34,768 nucleotides of DNA from an uncultured Gemmatimonadota bacterium (lineage in GTDB: Bacteria; Gemmatimonadota; Gemmatimonadetes; Gemmatimonadales; Gemmatimonadaceae), in contig CALMKE010000093.1 of the NCBI GenBank assembly GCA_937867645.1, positions 1 through 34,768 on the forward strand. The letters are read 5' to 3'. The translations under genes were made by a program, and so were the position numbers. How positions within the stretch are numbered: the first letter of the stretch is position 1; each line of letters starts with the position of its first letter. Of the stretch, positions 10,653-17,650 are shown piece after piece. Below the pieces are notes generated by a model. The model worked only from the letters and a program-made list of their open reading frames with translations. It was not told the DNA's origin and did no database searches.

Positions 10653-10935
10653 GCCGGCGCCTCAGCTCGACATTCTCCGCCTGCACCCTCTCGAGCTCCG
10701 CTTCACCGCCGGCGGACAGTTCGCGGGGCCGCGCGGAAGGCGACGTGATACCGACCGCCTCCGAGTACTTCAGGTAGGTGTCGATGGAAGCGACGACGAT
10801 GCGCGCCTCGACCGTCACCAGATCGATTCCGACTAGCGATACCCGGACCCACGCGTCGATCACGATACCCTTGTCGAGAACGCGATCGAGTACGTCGATC
10901 AGGGAACTGCCGCTCGGTGCTCTTTCTACAGCCAT
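10633..10935 (-). CDS. gvpA: Gas vesicle shell protein GvpA
   Basis: A 100-residue protein whose first 70 residues are canonical Gvp[21 protein letters not shown], then [20 protein letters not shown] and [13 protein letters not shown]. GvpA forms the ribbed hydrophobic shell of the gas vesicle. A polar tail of about 30 residues (72-100) rich in Glu, Arg and Leu, probably a short coiled coil, extends beyond the usual GvpA end. AAGGGGAG lies about 8 bases upstream of the ATG as a strong ribosome-binding site, fitting high expression. It is the last gvp gene and overlaps the kinase. GvpJ/M/S paralogues were considered, but the [11 protein letters not shown] core is that of GvpA. Confidence 0.92.
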   Translation of the reverse strand: MAVERAPSGSSLIDVLDRVLDKGIVIDAWVRVSLVGIDLVTVEARIVVASIDTYLKYSEAVGITSPSARPRELSAGGEAELERVQAENVELRRRLEQRNA

Positions 10936-11009
10936 CGTTCCGCTCCCCTTGAAGTCAGCGGCTCGCGCCGCGTGCTATTCACTCCAGTGACGACCGCCAC
11001 GGAGCTCCG

Positions 11010-11342
11010 CTACCGCTTCTTCGCCGGCCGCTCGGCCGTCATTTCCGACAAACGCCGCTCGATCCTCTCCAGCCGCTCGCCCACATCCGATGGAAGCGCG
11101 GTCTGCGCTCGAACTTCCCGCGCCGCCGACGCCGAGAGCCGGGGATCCGCCCGCCACCAGTCCAGACCGATCTCCTGCGCCTTGTCGATCGAGCACACCA
11201 GCAGGCGCACGTGGATCGTCAGGAGCTCGACGTTCGCGAGATTGATCTTGATGTCGCCCGCGATCACCAGACCCTTGTCCAGCACTCGATCGAGGATCTC
11301 GACGAGGCCGTGATTGCGGGAGGGAGAAACGAGATCAGGCAA
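11010..11342 (-). CDS. gvpJ: Gas vesicle protein GvpJ (GvpA paralogue)
   Basis: A 110-residue GvpA-fold protein: [19 protein letters not shown], then KINLANVELLTIHVRLLVCS and DKAQEIGLDWWR. The AGDIKINL and DWW features fit GvpJ, a minor shell or nucleation component, better than GvpA or GvpS. The C-terminal third is charged and helical. The only sensible start is TTG at 11342, with GGAG five bases upstream. The gene lies 11 bases after the gvpS-gvpK fusion. A 74-base gap separates it from gvpA. Confidence 0.85.
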   Translation of the reverse strand: MPDLVSPSRNHGLVEILDRVLDKGLVIAGDIKINLANVELLTIHVRLLVCSIDKAQEIGLDWWRADPRLSASAAREVRAQTALPSDVGERLERIERRLSEMTAERPAKKR

Positions 11343-11353
11343 GACGGCTCCGG

Positions 11354-12007
11354 CTAGCGTAGGCGGCCCAACGGGCCCAGGTCCACCTGCAGGTCTTCGT
11401 CGGCAAGCCCGAAGACCTCCTTCATGTCTTCCATTCGCTTGTGCAGGCGGAGCATCGCGAGACCGAGCTTCTCGACTTCCTCTTCGGTCAGGCCGCCGCC
11501 GTCCATCCTGCGGATCGCTTGATGCTCCAACACCTTACGCAACAGTTCAATCAAGGTCAAGACGAGCCGCGCGAGGCCGTTCTCCGCGGCGTTAGCATCG
11601 GCGTCGATCCGCTCGGGGAGACCGGGCGCCAGCTCCGCGATGTCCACTCCTCCGCCGCTTCCACGCGCCCCCGCGGCGGACGACGAAACCTCCGGCGCGG
11701 GCGCCGTTCCGCTTCGTTGCTCCTCCCGGCGCCGCGCCGCAGGATCGAGCGCGGGCGGCCCGAACGCGCCGGCGAGCAGCGCCGGCGCGCGCTTCGGCTC
11801 TCGCATCGCGGTTTCGACGGCCGTGAGCAGGAGCGCGAGATCGAGGTATACCAGGTCGATGTCCGCCACCGCGAGGGTCACTCCGCCGCGCAGCGCGACC
11901 CCCTTATCCAGCAGACTGCTGAGCACGTCGCTCAGGTCCAGGCGCTGGCCGTCCAGTATCTCGTCGCTCAACCCGGCGCCCGGCTCACGAAATGGTACGC
12001 CGGCCAT
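11354..12007 (-). CDS. GvpS-like/GvpK fusion gas vesicle protein
   Basis: One frame encodes two normally separate gas vesicle proteins. Residues about 24-67 are a GvpA-fold of the GvpS type (LSDVLSSLLDKGVALRGGVT, ADIDLVYLDLALLLTAVETA). Residues 131-217 are GvpK (ERIDADANAAENGLARLVL, RRMDGGGLTEEEVEKLGL, ending DLGPLGRLR). A low-complexity Ala/Gly/Pro linker of about 60 residues joins them. The ATG at 12007 gives 217 residues and a 40-base overlap with the preceding gene. A TTG at 11971 that overlaps its stop as TTGA would give 205 residues and is an equally plausible start. No stop or frameshift separates the halves. Confidence 0.85.
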   Translation of the reverse strand: MAGVPFREPGAGLSDEILDGQRLDLSDVLSSLLDKGVALRGGVTLAVADIDLVYLDLALLLTAVETAMREPKRAPALLAGAFGPPALDPAARRREEQRSGTAPAPEVSSSAAGARGSGGGVDIAELAPGLPERIDADANAAENGLARLVLTLIELLRKVLEHQAIRRMDGGGLTEEEVEKLGLAMLRLHKRMEDMKEVFGLADEDLQVDLGPLGRLR

Positions 12008-12783
12008 GGACCGGTGAACTCGAAGTGGAAGCCGCGGTCCTTGTGCGCCGAGATCAGCTCCGAGACCCGGCTGCGAAACTCCTCGAACTCGGGACGCCGC
12101 ACCAGGAAGACGGCGTTCAGCACGGCCTGCGCCTCCGCCACCGCTGACGCCCGCGGAAGCGATTCGAGCACCGAGCCGGCCGCGACCGCGCGAACTTCCT
12201 CGTAGATGCGCGTCGCGACCGTTTCCGCGGCCGAGCGGAGCAGCTCCTTCCTCTGCGCTTCCAGCTTGCGCTCGAGCAGGTAGCGCTGGCCCGGCGGCGC
12301 GGCCGCGAGCGCGCGCTGCGCCTCGCCGATCTCCGGCGCGAGCGAATCCAGCGAAGCGCGCACCTCCGCCGGCCGCGCGAACACGCGCAACGAGTATTCG
12401 TCCGCGTCCGCGATGCGCCGCAGCGTGTCGCGGAGTTCCGGTGCGCGCGCCGCGAGCATGCCGCACACGCCCTGCTCGGTGGCGAACAGCGTCCACATCG
12501 GCAGCGGCACCGCGGGACCGGGGTCATTCGCCCAGGTGATGACCGCGTCGTGCCGTTGCGCGCGGGGCCCGAGCCACTCGAGGTCGGTCGCCCGCTGGTC
12601 TATCATCTCCGCCGCGTAGTCCGCCGAGTCGAGCGAGGAAACGAGCGCGGCGTGCTCCCCTTCCACCACCTTCCGCACCGGCCGCTCGTCCAGCCCCGGC
12701 GGCGCGCCGGCCATGTCCATGGCGGCGGGGACGATTCCGTACACGTACTCGATTTGCTCAGGCACGCTCGGCGGCGACGTCAC
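11968..12783 (-). CDS. gvpL: Gas vesicle protein GvpF/GvpL family (second copy)
   Basis: A 271-residue GvpF/GvpL protein. It begins with the family strand IEYVYGIVPA, has a central helical region with LLERKLEAQRKELLRSAAET, and ends FEFTGPWPAYHFV, the terminal motif of the family. GvpF/L proteins are accessory factors that bind GvpA-type monomers during assembly. Its GTG start at 12783 overlaps the gvpG stop by 4 bases. It is distinct in sequence from the first GvpF/L here (13089-13892), so the operon holds two paralogues. The assignment as L rather than F is by order only. Confidence 0.88.
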   Translation of the reverse strand: MTSPPSVPEQIEYVYGIVPAAMDMAGAPPGLDERPVRKVVEGEHAALVSSLDSADYAAEMIDQRATDLEWLGPRAQRHDAVITWANDPGPAVPLPMWTLFATEQGVCGMLAARAPELRDTLRRIADADEYSLRVFARPAEVRASLDSLAPEIGEAQRALAAAPPGQRYLLERKLEAQRKELLRSAAETVATRIYEEVRAVAAGSVLESLPRASAVAEAQAVLNAVFLVRRPEFEEFRSRVSELISAHKDRGFHFEFTGPWPAYHFVSRAPG

Positions 12784-13082
12784 TCCGAGTCGTCTTCACG
12801 CGCGACGCGTACGGGGCCTCCGGCGTTGCCCTTGCCGAGCCGCTCGCGCCATTCGCGGATCTCCCGCAGCCGCTGCATGATCTCCGCCTCGCGGCGCACG
12901 TACTCGTCGTCGTCTATGTCGCCCATCTCCAGCGCGAGCTGGAGATTCATGAGGTCTTCCTTGACCGGCGTGTCGTCGGTGAGCTCTTCCTCCACCGCGC
13001 GCTGAACCTTGTCCAGGGTCCAGAACGTTCCGGACCACGGCCCGGTGAATGGCGCGAGTAGAATGGACGAGAGCAGGCCCAT
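12780..13082 (-). CDS. gvpG: Gas vesicle protein GvpG
   Basis: A 100-residue protein starting MGLLSSILLAPFTGPWSG, a short hydrophobic N-terminus typical of GvpG. An acidic helical body follows (VQRAVEEELTDDTPVKEDL, MGDIDDDEYVRREAEIMQRL). GvpG is a small assembly accessory protein. The position between the two GvpF/L genes, 6 bases after the first and overlapping the second by 4 bases, is the usual gvpF-gvpG-gvpL order and supports the call. Confidence 0.87.
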   Translation of the reverse strand: MGLLSSILLAPFTGPWSGTFWTLDKVQRAVEEELTDDTPVKEDLMNLQLALEMGDIDDDEYVRREAEIMQRLREIREWRERLGKGNAGGPVRVAREDDSE

Positions 13083-13088
13083 CGGACG

Positions 13089-13892
13089 CTAGTTCGCCTT
13101 CTCCAGCTTGAGCTTGATATTGACGAAGTTGTACGGCGGCCACGGCCCGGTGTACTTGAACGTGAGCACGTCCTCGTACTTCCGGCTGATCTCCCGCACG
13201 ACGTCGTCGAACTCCTTCTCCCGCTTCCGGTCCACCAGAAACGCGGCGTTGGCGATCATCCGGTCGCCGATGACCTTGTTGCTGCGGCTCGCGACCGCGA
13301 CGGACTTCAACGCGTCGTGGATGTCGGCCACGTACCGATTGCCGGCCTCCTCCATCGCCGCTTCGACGAGCCGGCCCAGCTGCATCCGCGCGAAATACGT
13401 GGAGGAAGCCGCGTTCCGGGTGATCTCGTCCTTCAGCCGGCGAATCTCGTCGTTTTCCTGCTCGATCTTCGCCACGACTTTCTCGCGGTCCCAGAGAACC
13501 TTCAGGCCGAACTCGATCTTGTCCTGCATCTTGTCGAGCACGTCGGTGAACGCGCGATACGTCGAGCGCAGCAGCTCGGAGACGTCCTCCTCCGAGCGGA
13601 ACACGGTGCCGAACGACATCGGGATGACGGTAAACTCACGCATGACGGTCTCGTTCACGAACTCGTGCGCCAGCACGTTTTCCCGCGTCGGGTCGTAGAT
13701 CACGATCGGCGTGTCGCTGACGACCGCGGCCAGATCGTCGTGATGCACCGTATATACGCGGCGCCCCCCTCCGATCCCTACCGGACCGAAATCGCGAACC
13801 CGGTCGTGCCGGATGATGCAGTACACGTACTTCCCACCAGCCTCGGACGTGTCCGCGGAGTCCGCGCCGACGGGAACTGGTTGCTCACTCAT
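13089..13892 (-). CDS. gvpF: Gas vesicle protein GvpF/GvpL family (first copy)
   Basis: A 267-residue GvpF/GvpL protein when started at the ATG at 13892 (MSEQPVPVG). An upstream TTG at 13949 would add 19 residues and overlap the DUF456 gene, and is less likely. Features are KYVYCIIRHD, the conserved FTVIPMSFGTVF, a long charged helix (KVVAKIEQENDEIRRLKDEI) and the terminal FKYTGPWPPYNFVNI motif. It is the first gvp gene, 22 bases after the DUF456 gene. The expected role is an assembly chaperone for shell monomers in the cytoplasm. Confidence 0.9.
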   Translation of the reverse strand: MSEQPVPVGADSADTSEAGGKYVYCIIRHDRVRDFGPVGIGGGRRVYTVHHDDLAAVVSDTPIVIYDPTRENVLAHEFVNETVMREFTVIPMSFGTVFRSEEDVSELLRSTYRAFTDVLDKMQDKIEFGLKVLWDREKVVAKIEQENDEIRRLKDEITRNAASSTYFARMQLGRLVEAAMEEAGNRYVADIHDALKSVAVASRSNKVIGDRMIANAAFLVDRKREKEFDDVVREISRKYEDVLTFKYTGPWPPYNFVNIKLKLEKAN

Positions 13893-13914
13893 GACGGAAA
13901 CGTGTCCATGCTGG

Positions 13915-14406
13915 TCAGCTCCATGCCGCAAAGAATATCCATACCGCAATAGCCAGTCCGAAAGCCACCTTCAACGCCGCGGCAACCGCGCGCCCTACCA
14001 GCGCGCCGAACGCGGCCCGCGAGGCCTCCCGCTTGCCCGCCCCCCCGCCGAGCTCCGCGATCAGCGCGCCGGCGAAGGACCCGGCGAAGGCGCCCACGAG
14101 GGACCCTATTATAGGTATCGGTACACCCATTATGGCGCCAATCGTTCCGCCAATGATGGCACCCCAGGCGCCGCGGCGCGAGCCGCCGTAAATCCGCACG
14201 TACTTCGCTGAAAGCACGTACTCGATCACCTCGGCGACGACCGCCAGGAGGCCGATCATGATGAGCGTAAACGTGCTGATCGCCGTCCCGCTGCCGGTGT
14301 ACGCGTACACCACGGCGGCGGCAAGCATCACCCACAATCCCGGCAATCCGAACGGGATCATGATGAGCGCCGCGATGAGCACCATGGCCAGCAGTAGCAG
14401 AGCCAC
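13915..14406 (-). CDS. DUF456 family membrane protein
   Basis: A 163-residue hydrophobic protein with three to four predicted membrane segments and a glycine-rich centre (GAIIGGTIGAIMGVPIPIIG, GSFAGALIAELGGG). This is the composition and length of DUF456 proteins, whose function is not known. The GTG start immediately follows the M28 peptidase stop. The gene leads directly into gvpF, so it may be co-transcribed with the gas-vesicle genes. Nothing ties DUF456 to gas vesicles beyond position. Confidence 0.8.
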   Translation of the reverse strand: MALLLLAMVLIAALIMIPFGLPGLWVMLAAAVVYAYTGSGTAISTFTLIMIGLLAVVAEVIEYVLSAKYVRIYGGSRRGAWGAIIGGTIGAIMGVPIPIIGSLVGAFAGSFAGALIAELGGGAGKREASRAAFGALVGRAVAAALKVAFGLAIAVWIFFAAWS

Positions 14407-15501
14407 TCAGCCCTCTCTGTCGATGAAGTTCAGAACCATCTCTACCGCCTCCGCGACGCCGGAGCCGTTGAGCCGGTCCGGACTGTCTCCGCGAGTGTGG
14501 ATTCGGGCAAGCGTCGAAATATCTCCCTTGCTGATCGTGACCGCGTCCCAGCCGGCGCCGTTCAGCGCGACTGAGTCAACCAGCACTCCGGGTAATACAC
14601 CGCGGAACCGCACGCGCCACCCGCCCTCCTCCGCCGTCGCCCTGAGCCGGGCGGCGAGCCGGCTCCCGCCCCTGGCCATGCAAGTGAGAGTCCCTACGTC
14701 GTCGATACCGTCAAAGTTTATGACCGGGGATTTTACTCGGGAACGCCGCCGCGCCCACGCCGCGGCTCCCCGGAGACCCAGCTCCTCGGCGCTCGTGATG
14801 GCGACGCCCAGCGGCCGGCCGCCGCCACACTCCGCCGCGACCAGCAGAGCCGCCGCCACCCCCGTCGCATTGTCCAGCGCGCCCCGCGATCGATCACCCA
14901 CCACCGAGAGCAGCAGCACCAGCGAGCCCGCGGCCCCGGCGCCCGCCACCAGCTGCCACAGCAGCGGGCCCGTCCGCTCCGCGTCGCCCAGGAAAGCCGC
15001 ACCGGTCGCGATGGCGACGGCTACTGCCGCCACCACGATCCCGGCGATGCGGAGGAGCATCGGAACCAGCTGCGACTTGGAATCGATGTGCGCCATGAGC
15101 CAAAGCGGCGGGCTCGCGCCGCGCACCGCGATGAGGTTCGTCCCGCGGCGGCCGAGCAGCCGCTCCGGTGGAGCCATGCGAACGACCATGTAGCCGAGCG
15201 CGGGGAGCAACAGCAGGAAGGGGAGCGTCGCGCCGACCGCGGCGTCCGGGCCCGACCGGGCCCGCGATCCCACGAACGCGAACCAGGCGAACAGGAGAAG
15301 ACCCAGCAGCGGAACGCCCCACCTCGCGGGAAAGGCCGAGTAGGTGAACTCTTCTTCCGTAACCGCGAAGCCGCTCCCTGCCAGCAGCTCCGCGCAGTAG
15401 GCGCGCGCGCCGGCCTCCGCGCGGCCGCCGGCGGCGCGAGATTCGGCTGCGATCCGGTCTATGAGCTGCTTCGCTTCCCTCGCGCGCGCGTCACGGGTCA
15501 A
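14407..15501 (-). CDS. Membrane-embedded M28-family peptidase-like protein
   Basis: A 364-residue protein with the metal ligands of M28 aminopeptidases: H138 and D140 in AHIDSKS, D210 in GALDNATG, E239/E240 in SAEELGLRG, D264 in NFDGID and H335 in RIHTRGDSPD. Four hydrophobic segments are visible at about 60-79, 88-108, 149-172 and 179-201. The last two are inserted between the first and second metal-ligand motifs, which are usually only about a dozen residues apart. The TTG start at 15501 is supported by GGAG ten bases upstream and overlaps trpS by 11 bases. Substrate is unknown. Confidence 0.8.
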   Translation of the reverse strand: MTRDARAREAKQLIDRIAAESRAAGGRAEAGARAYCAELLAGSGFAVTEEEFTYSAFPARWGVPLLGLLLFAWFAFVGSRARSGPDAAVGATLPFLLLLPALGYMVVRMAPPERLLGRRGTNLIAVRGASPPLWLMAHIDSKSQLVPMLLRIAGIVVAAVAVAIATGAAFLGDAERTGPLLWQLVAGAGAAGSLVLLLSVVGDRSRGALDNATGVAAALLVAAECGGGRPLGVAITSAEELGLRGAAAWARRRSRVKSPVINFDGIDDVGTLTCMARGGSRLAARLRATAEEGGWRVRFRGVLPGVLVDSVALNGAGWDAVTISKGDISTLARIHTRGDSPDRLNGSGVAEAVEMVLNFIDREG

Positions 15502-16474
15502 ATCCCATCCGCTCCTTCACCTCGCGCATGGTCACCCTGGCGATCGCGCGCGCCTTGTCCGCGCCCGCGCGCAACACCGCTTTCACGGTCGCCGGATCGG
15601 CGCGAATCGCGGCCGCCCGCTCGCGGATCGGAGTGAGCTCCTTCGTCATGGACTCGAACAGCACCTTCTTGCACTCGATGCAGCCCCACCCCGCGGTGCT
15701 GCACTGCGCGGCCACGTGCTGCACCGTCTCCGGCGGGCTGAACGCCTTGTGCAGATGGTAGATGTTGCAGACTTCCGGAGTGCCGGGATCCGTCCGCCGG
15801 ACGCGCGCGGGATCGGTGACCGCCGGCTTGAGCTTCTCCCAGATCGCGGCCGGCTCCTCCAGCAGGCCCACTGTGTTGCCGAGCGACTTCGACATCTTCG
15901 CGCCGCCGTCGAGTCCCATGACGCGGGGCGTCTTCGTCACCTCGGCCTTCGGCTCCGGAAAAAATGGCGCGTCCGGGGAGAACCGCGCGTTCCACTTCCG
16001 CGCTACCTCGCGCGACAGCTCGAGGTGCTGGAGCTGGTCCTCCCCCACGGGCACGAGATCGGCCTTGTACAGGAGAATGTCGGCCGCCTGCAGCACCGGG
16101 TAAGTCAGGAGACCGACGGGAATGCTCTCCTGCCGGCTCGACTTGTCCTTGAACTGCGTCTGCCGCTCCAGCTCGCCCAGCGGGGTGAGCGTGTTGAAGA
16201 TCCACGCGAGCTCGGTGTGCTCCGCCACGGCCGACTGCACGAACAGGACGGCGCGCTCGGGATCGATGCCCGACGCGAGCAGGGAGATCGCCATGTCGCG
16301 CGTGCGGTCCCGCAGAACCTGCGGCTCGTACGCCACCGTGATGGCGTGGTAGTCCACGATGCAGATGAGCGATTCGAACCGGCCCTGCAGCGCGACCCAG
16401 TTCTTTACCGCGCCCAGGTAGTTGCCGATGTGCAGGTCGCCGGAAGGCTGAATTCCGCTGAAGATCCGAGACAT
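15491..16474 (-). CDS. trpS: Tryptophanyl-tRNA synthetase
   Basis: A 327-residue class I synthetase that charges tRNA-Trp. It starts MSRIFSGIQPSGDLHIGNYL, with the HIGH-type motif DLHIGNYLG at 13-21 and the KMSKS motif in AKMSKSLGN. Other family marks are the tryptophan-pocket stretch YPVLQAADILLY and VGEDQLQHLELSR. Length is normal. It is the first gene of the minus-strand run that continues into the M28, DUF456 and gvp genes, and is divergent from the inositol monophosphatase gene. Confidence 0.97.
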   Translation of the reverse strand: MSRIFSGIQPSGDLHIGNYLGAVKNWVALQGRFESLICIVDYHAITVAYEPQVLRDRTRDMAISLLASGIDPERAVLFVQSAVAEHTELAWIFNTLTPLGELERQTQFKDKSSRQESIPVGLLTYPVLQAADILLYKADLVPVGEDQLQHLELSREVARKWNARFSPDAPFFPEPKAEVTKTPRVMGLDGGAKMSKSLGNTVGLLEEPAAIWEKLKPAVTDPARVRRTDPGTPEVCNIYHLHKAFSPPETVQHVAAQCSTAGWGCIECKKVLFESMTKELTPIRERAAAIRADPATVKAVLRAGADKARAIARVTMREVKERMGFDP

Positions 16475-16767
16475 TTGCGCAGGAATCTAGCATTAGTTTG
16501 ACTGACCGCACGATGTGACTGGCAACCCACTATCGGGTGGCAAGGGGATCCCAGCTGTTAGCGGTGAGTGGACGAATCAGTGGACAGTAGGAAGTACCTT
16601 TCGGGACTGCCAAGTACTGAGTCAAATCGGTACACATCGCTCAGCACTGGAACTCCGCTTGTCTCACTTCCTGCTGTCGACTGATTCGTCCACTCACCGC
16701 TAACAGCTAGGATCCCCCGTCAGAATTCCTGTAGCCAGAGCGTGAACGTCATGGCCAGCCCCGTGGA
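16475..16767. other. Divergent intergenic region trpS/imp
   Basis: This 293-base gap separates two divergent genes and must hold promoters for both. No convincing -35/-10 pair was found on either strand. Its centre is taken up by the 174-bp palindrome listed separately, leaving about 69 bases before trpS and 50 bases before the plus-strand gene. No open frame here looks coding. Confidence 0.6.
16544..16717. repeat. 174-bp imperfect palindrome with 52-bp arms
   Basis: The left arm 16544-16595 and the right arm 16666-16717 are each 52 bases and match as inverted repeats with only three mismatches. Both ends start GGGGATCC, continue as AGCTGTTAGCGGTGAGTGG and end towards the loop in AGGAAGT. 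The 70-base interior (16596-16665) holds only short further inverted repeats. There is no obvious target duplication outside the arms and no open reading frame. It resembles a miniature inverted-repeat element or a gene for a long hairpin RNA. Which of these it is cannot be told from one copy. Confidence 0.85.
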
Positions 16768-17580
16768 ATGAGCCTGAACCCAACCGAGCTTTCGCACCTC
16801 GCGCGCACCGTGCAAACGGCCGCGCTCGGCGCGGGCGAGATAATCCGAAGCGCGGCTCCGACTTCGTCCTCGCTGGTGTGGGAGCACAAGGGGACCGCGG
16901 ACTTCGTGAGCGAAGTGGACAGGAACGCCGAGGAGCACATCCTCTCGGTCATCGAGCAGGAATTTCCCGCCGCGACGGTGATCGGCGAGGAGTTCTCGCC
17001 GGAAGCGGTCTCGGGCGACGGACTCTCATTCATCATCGATCCGCTCGACGGCACGACCAACTTTCTGCACGGGTTCCCGCACTACGCGGTTTCAATCGGC
17101 GCCGCGCACGGCGGGCAGCTCCTGGCCGCCGCGATCCTGAACGTCCAGGCGCGGGAGCTGTTCGCCGCTTCGGCCGGACGCGGAGCCACTCTGAACGGCC
17201 AACCGATCCACGTTTCTTCCGAGAGCCTTCCCCAGCGCGCGCTGATCGGCACCGGATTTCCTTTCAAGCAGCTCGAGCACCTGCCGCAGTTCCTCCGGCA
17301 GTTCGAGCTGGTGACGCGCAGCACGGCCGGCGTCCGCCGCGCGGGCTCGGCCGCGCTGGATCTCGCCGACACCGCGTGCGGCCGGTTCGACGCCTTCTGG
17401 GAGCTCGGCCTCGCGCCGTGGGACGTGGCCGCGGGGATTCTGCTGATCCGTGAAGCAGGCGGCATCGTCACCGATCTCGACGGCGCTGACGCCAGTCCCG
17501 CCTTCGGCTCCTACGTAGCCGGCGGACCGGACATGCACGCGTGGCTCCTGCGCACGCTGGACGAAGCCGTCGAGCAATGA
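16768..17580 (+). CDS. Inositol monophosphatase family protein
   Basis: A 270-residue member of the Mg-dependent IMPase/SuhB family. Metal-site residues are complete: E74-E75 in IGEEFS, D91 and D94 in IIDPLDGTTNFLHG, and D219 in PWDVAAGILLIREAGG. Length is normal and there is no signal peptide. Family members hydrolyse inositol-1-phosphate, histidinol phosphate or related sugar phosphates; SuhB also binds RNA polymerase in some bacteria. Substrate cannot be assigned here. A heptanucleotide array begins 2 bases after its TGA stop. Confidence 0.93.
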   Translation: MSLNPTELSHLARTVQTAALGAGEIIRSAAPTSSSLVWEHKGTADFVSEVDRNAEEHILSVIEQEFPAATVIGEEFSPEAVSGDGLSFIIDPLDGTTNFLHGFPHYAVSIGAAHGGQLLAAAILNVQARELFAASAGRGATLNGQPIHVSSESLPQRALIGTGFPFKQLEHLPQFLRQFELVTRSTAGVRRAGSAALDLADTACGRFDAFWELGLAPWDVAAGILLIREAGGIVTDLDGADASPAFGSYVAGGPDMHAWLLRTLDEAVEQ

Positions 17581-17582
17581 CC

Positions 17583-17600
17583 AGTCACTAGTCACTAGTC
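17583..17600 (+). repeat. CTAGTCA heptamer array, left remnant split by the IS
   Basis: About 2.5 units of the 7-base repeat AGTCACT begin 2 bases after the imp stop codon and end exactly at the left terminus of the insertion element. The last 8 bases (17593-17600, CACTAGTC) are repeated immediately beyond the right end of the element. Confidence 0.9.
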
Positions 17601-17624
17601 GGCATTAATATACTTGACACACCC
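17601..17624 (+). repeat. IS left terminal inverted repeat (24 bp)
   Basis: It begins GGCATTAATATACTTGAC and ends in ACACACCC. It matches the right terminus 19759-19782 in inverse orientation with one mismatch (T/C at position 5). It contains a TTGACA hexamer (17614-17619) that could act as an outward-independent -35 box for the passenger gene. Confidence 0.92.
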
Positions 17625-17650
17625 GGTGGAGGGTGGCGAGTATGTATAAT
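17614..17650 (+). promoter_or_regulatory. Possible promoter of the DUF3800 passenger gene
   Basis: A perfect -35 hexamer TTGACA lies inside the terminal repeat (17614-17619). With an 18-base spacer the -10 would be the poor GAGTAT (17638-17643). A perfect TATAAT stands at 17645-17650, but 25 bases away, too far for a standard pair. If TATAAT is used, translation would have to start at the ATG at 17714 rather than at 17642. Confidence 0.35.

Noticed and set aside
13893-13949. Upstream TTG start of the first GvpF/L
   Set aside because: It would overlap the DUF456 gene and add residues that do not fit the family; ATG 13892 is preferred.
16544-16717. Palindrome as a retron or riboswitch
   Set aside because: No reverse transcriptase is nearby, and the near-perfect long arms do not resemble a known riboswitch; only a repeat or hairpin call is supported.
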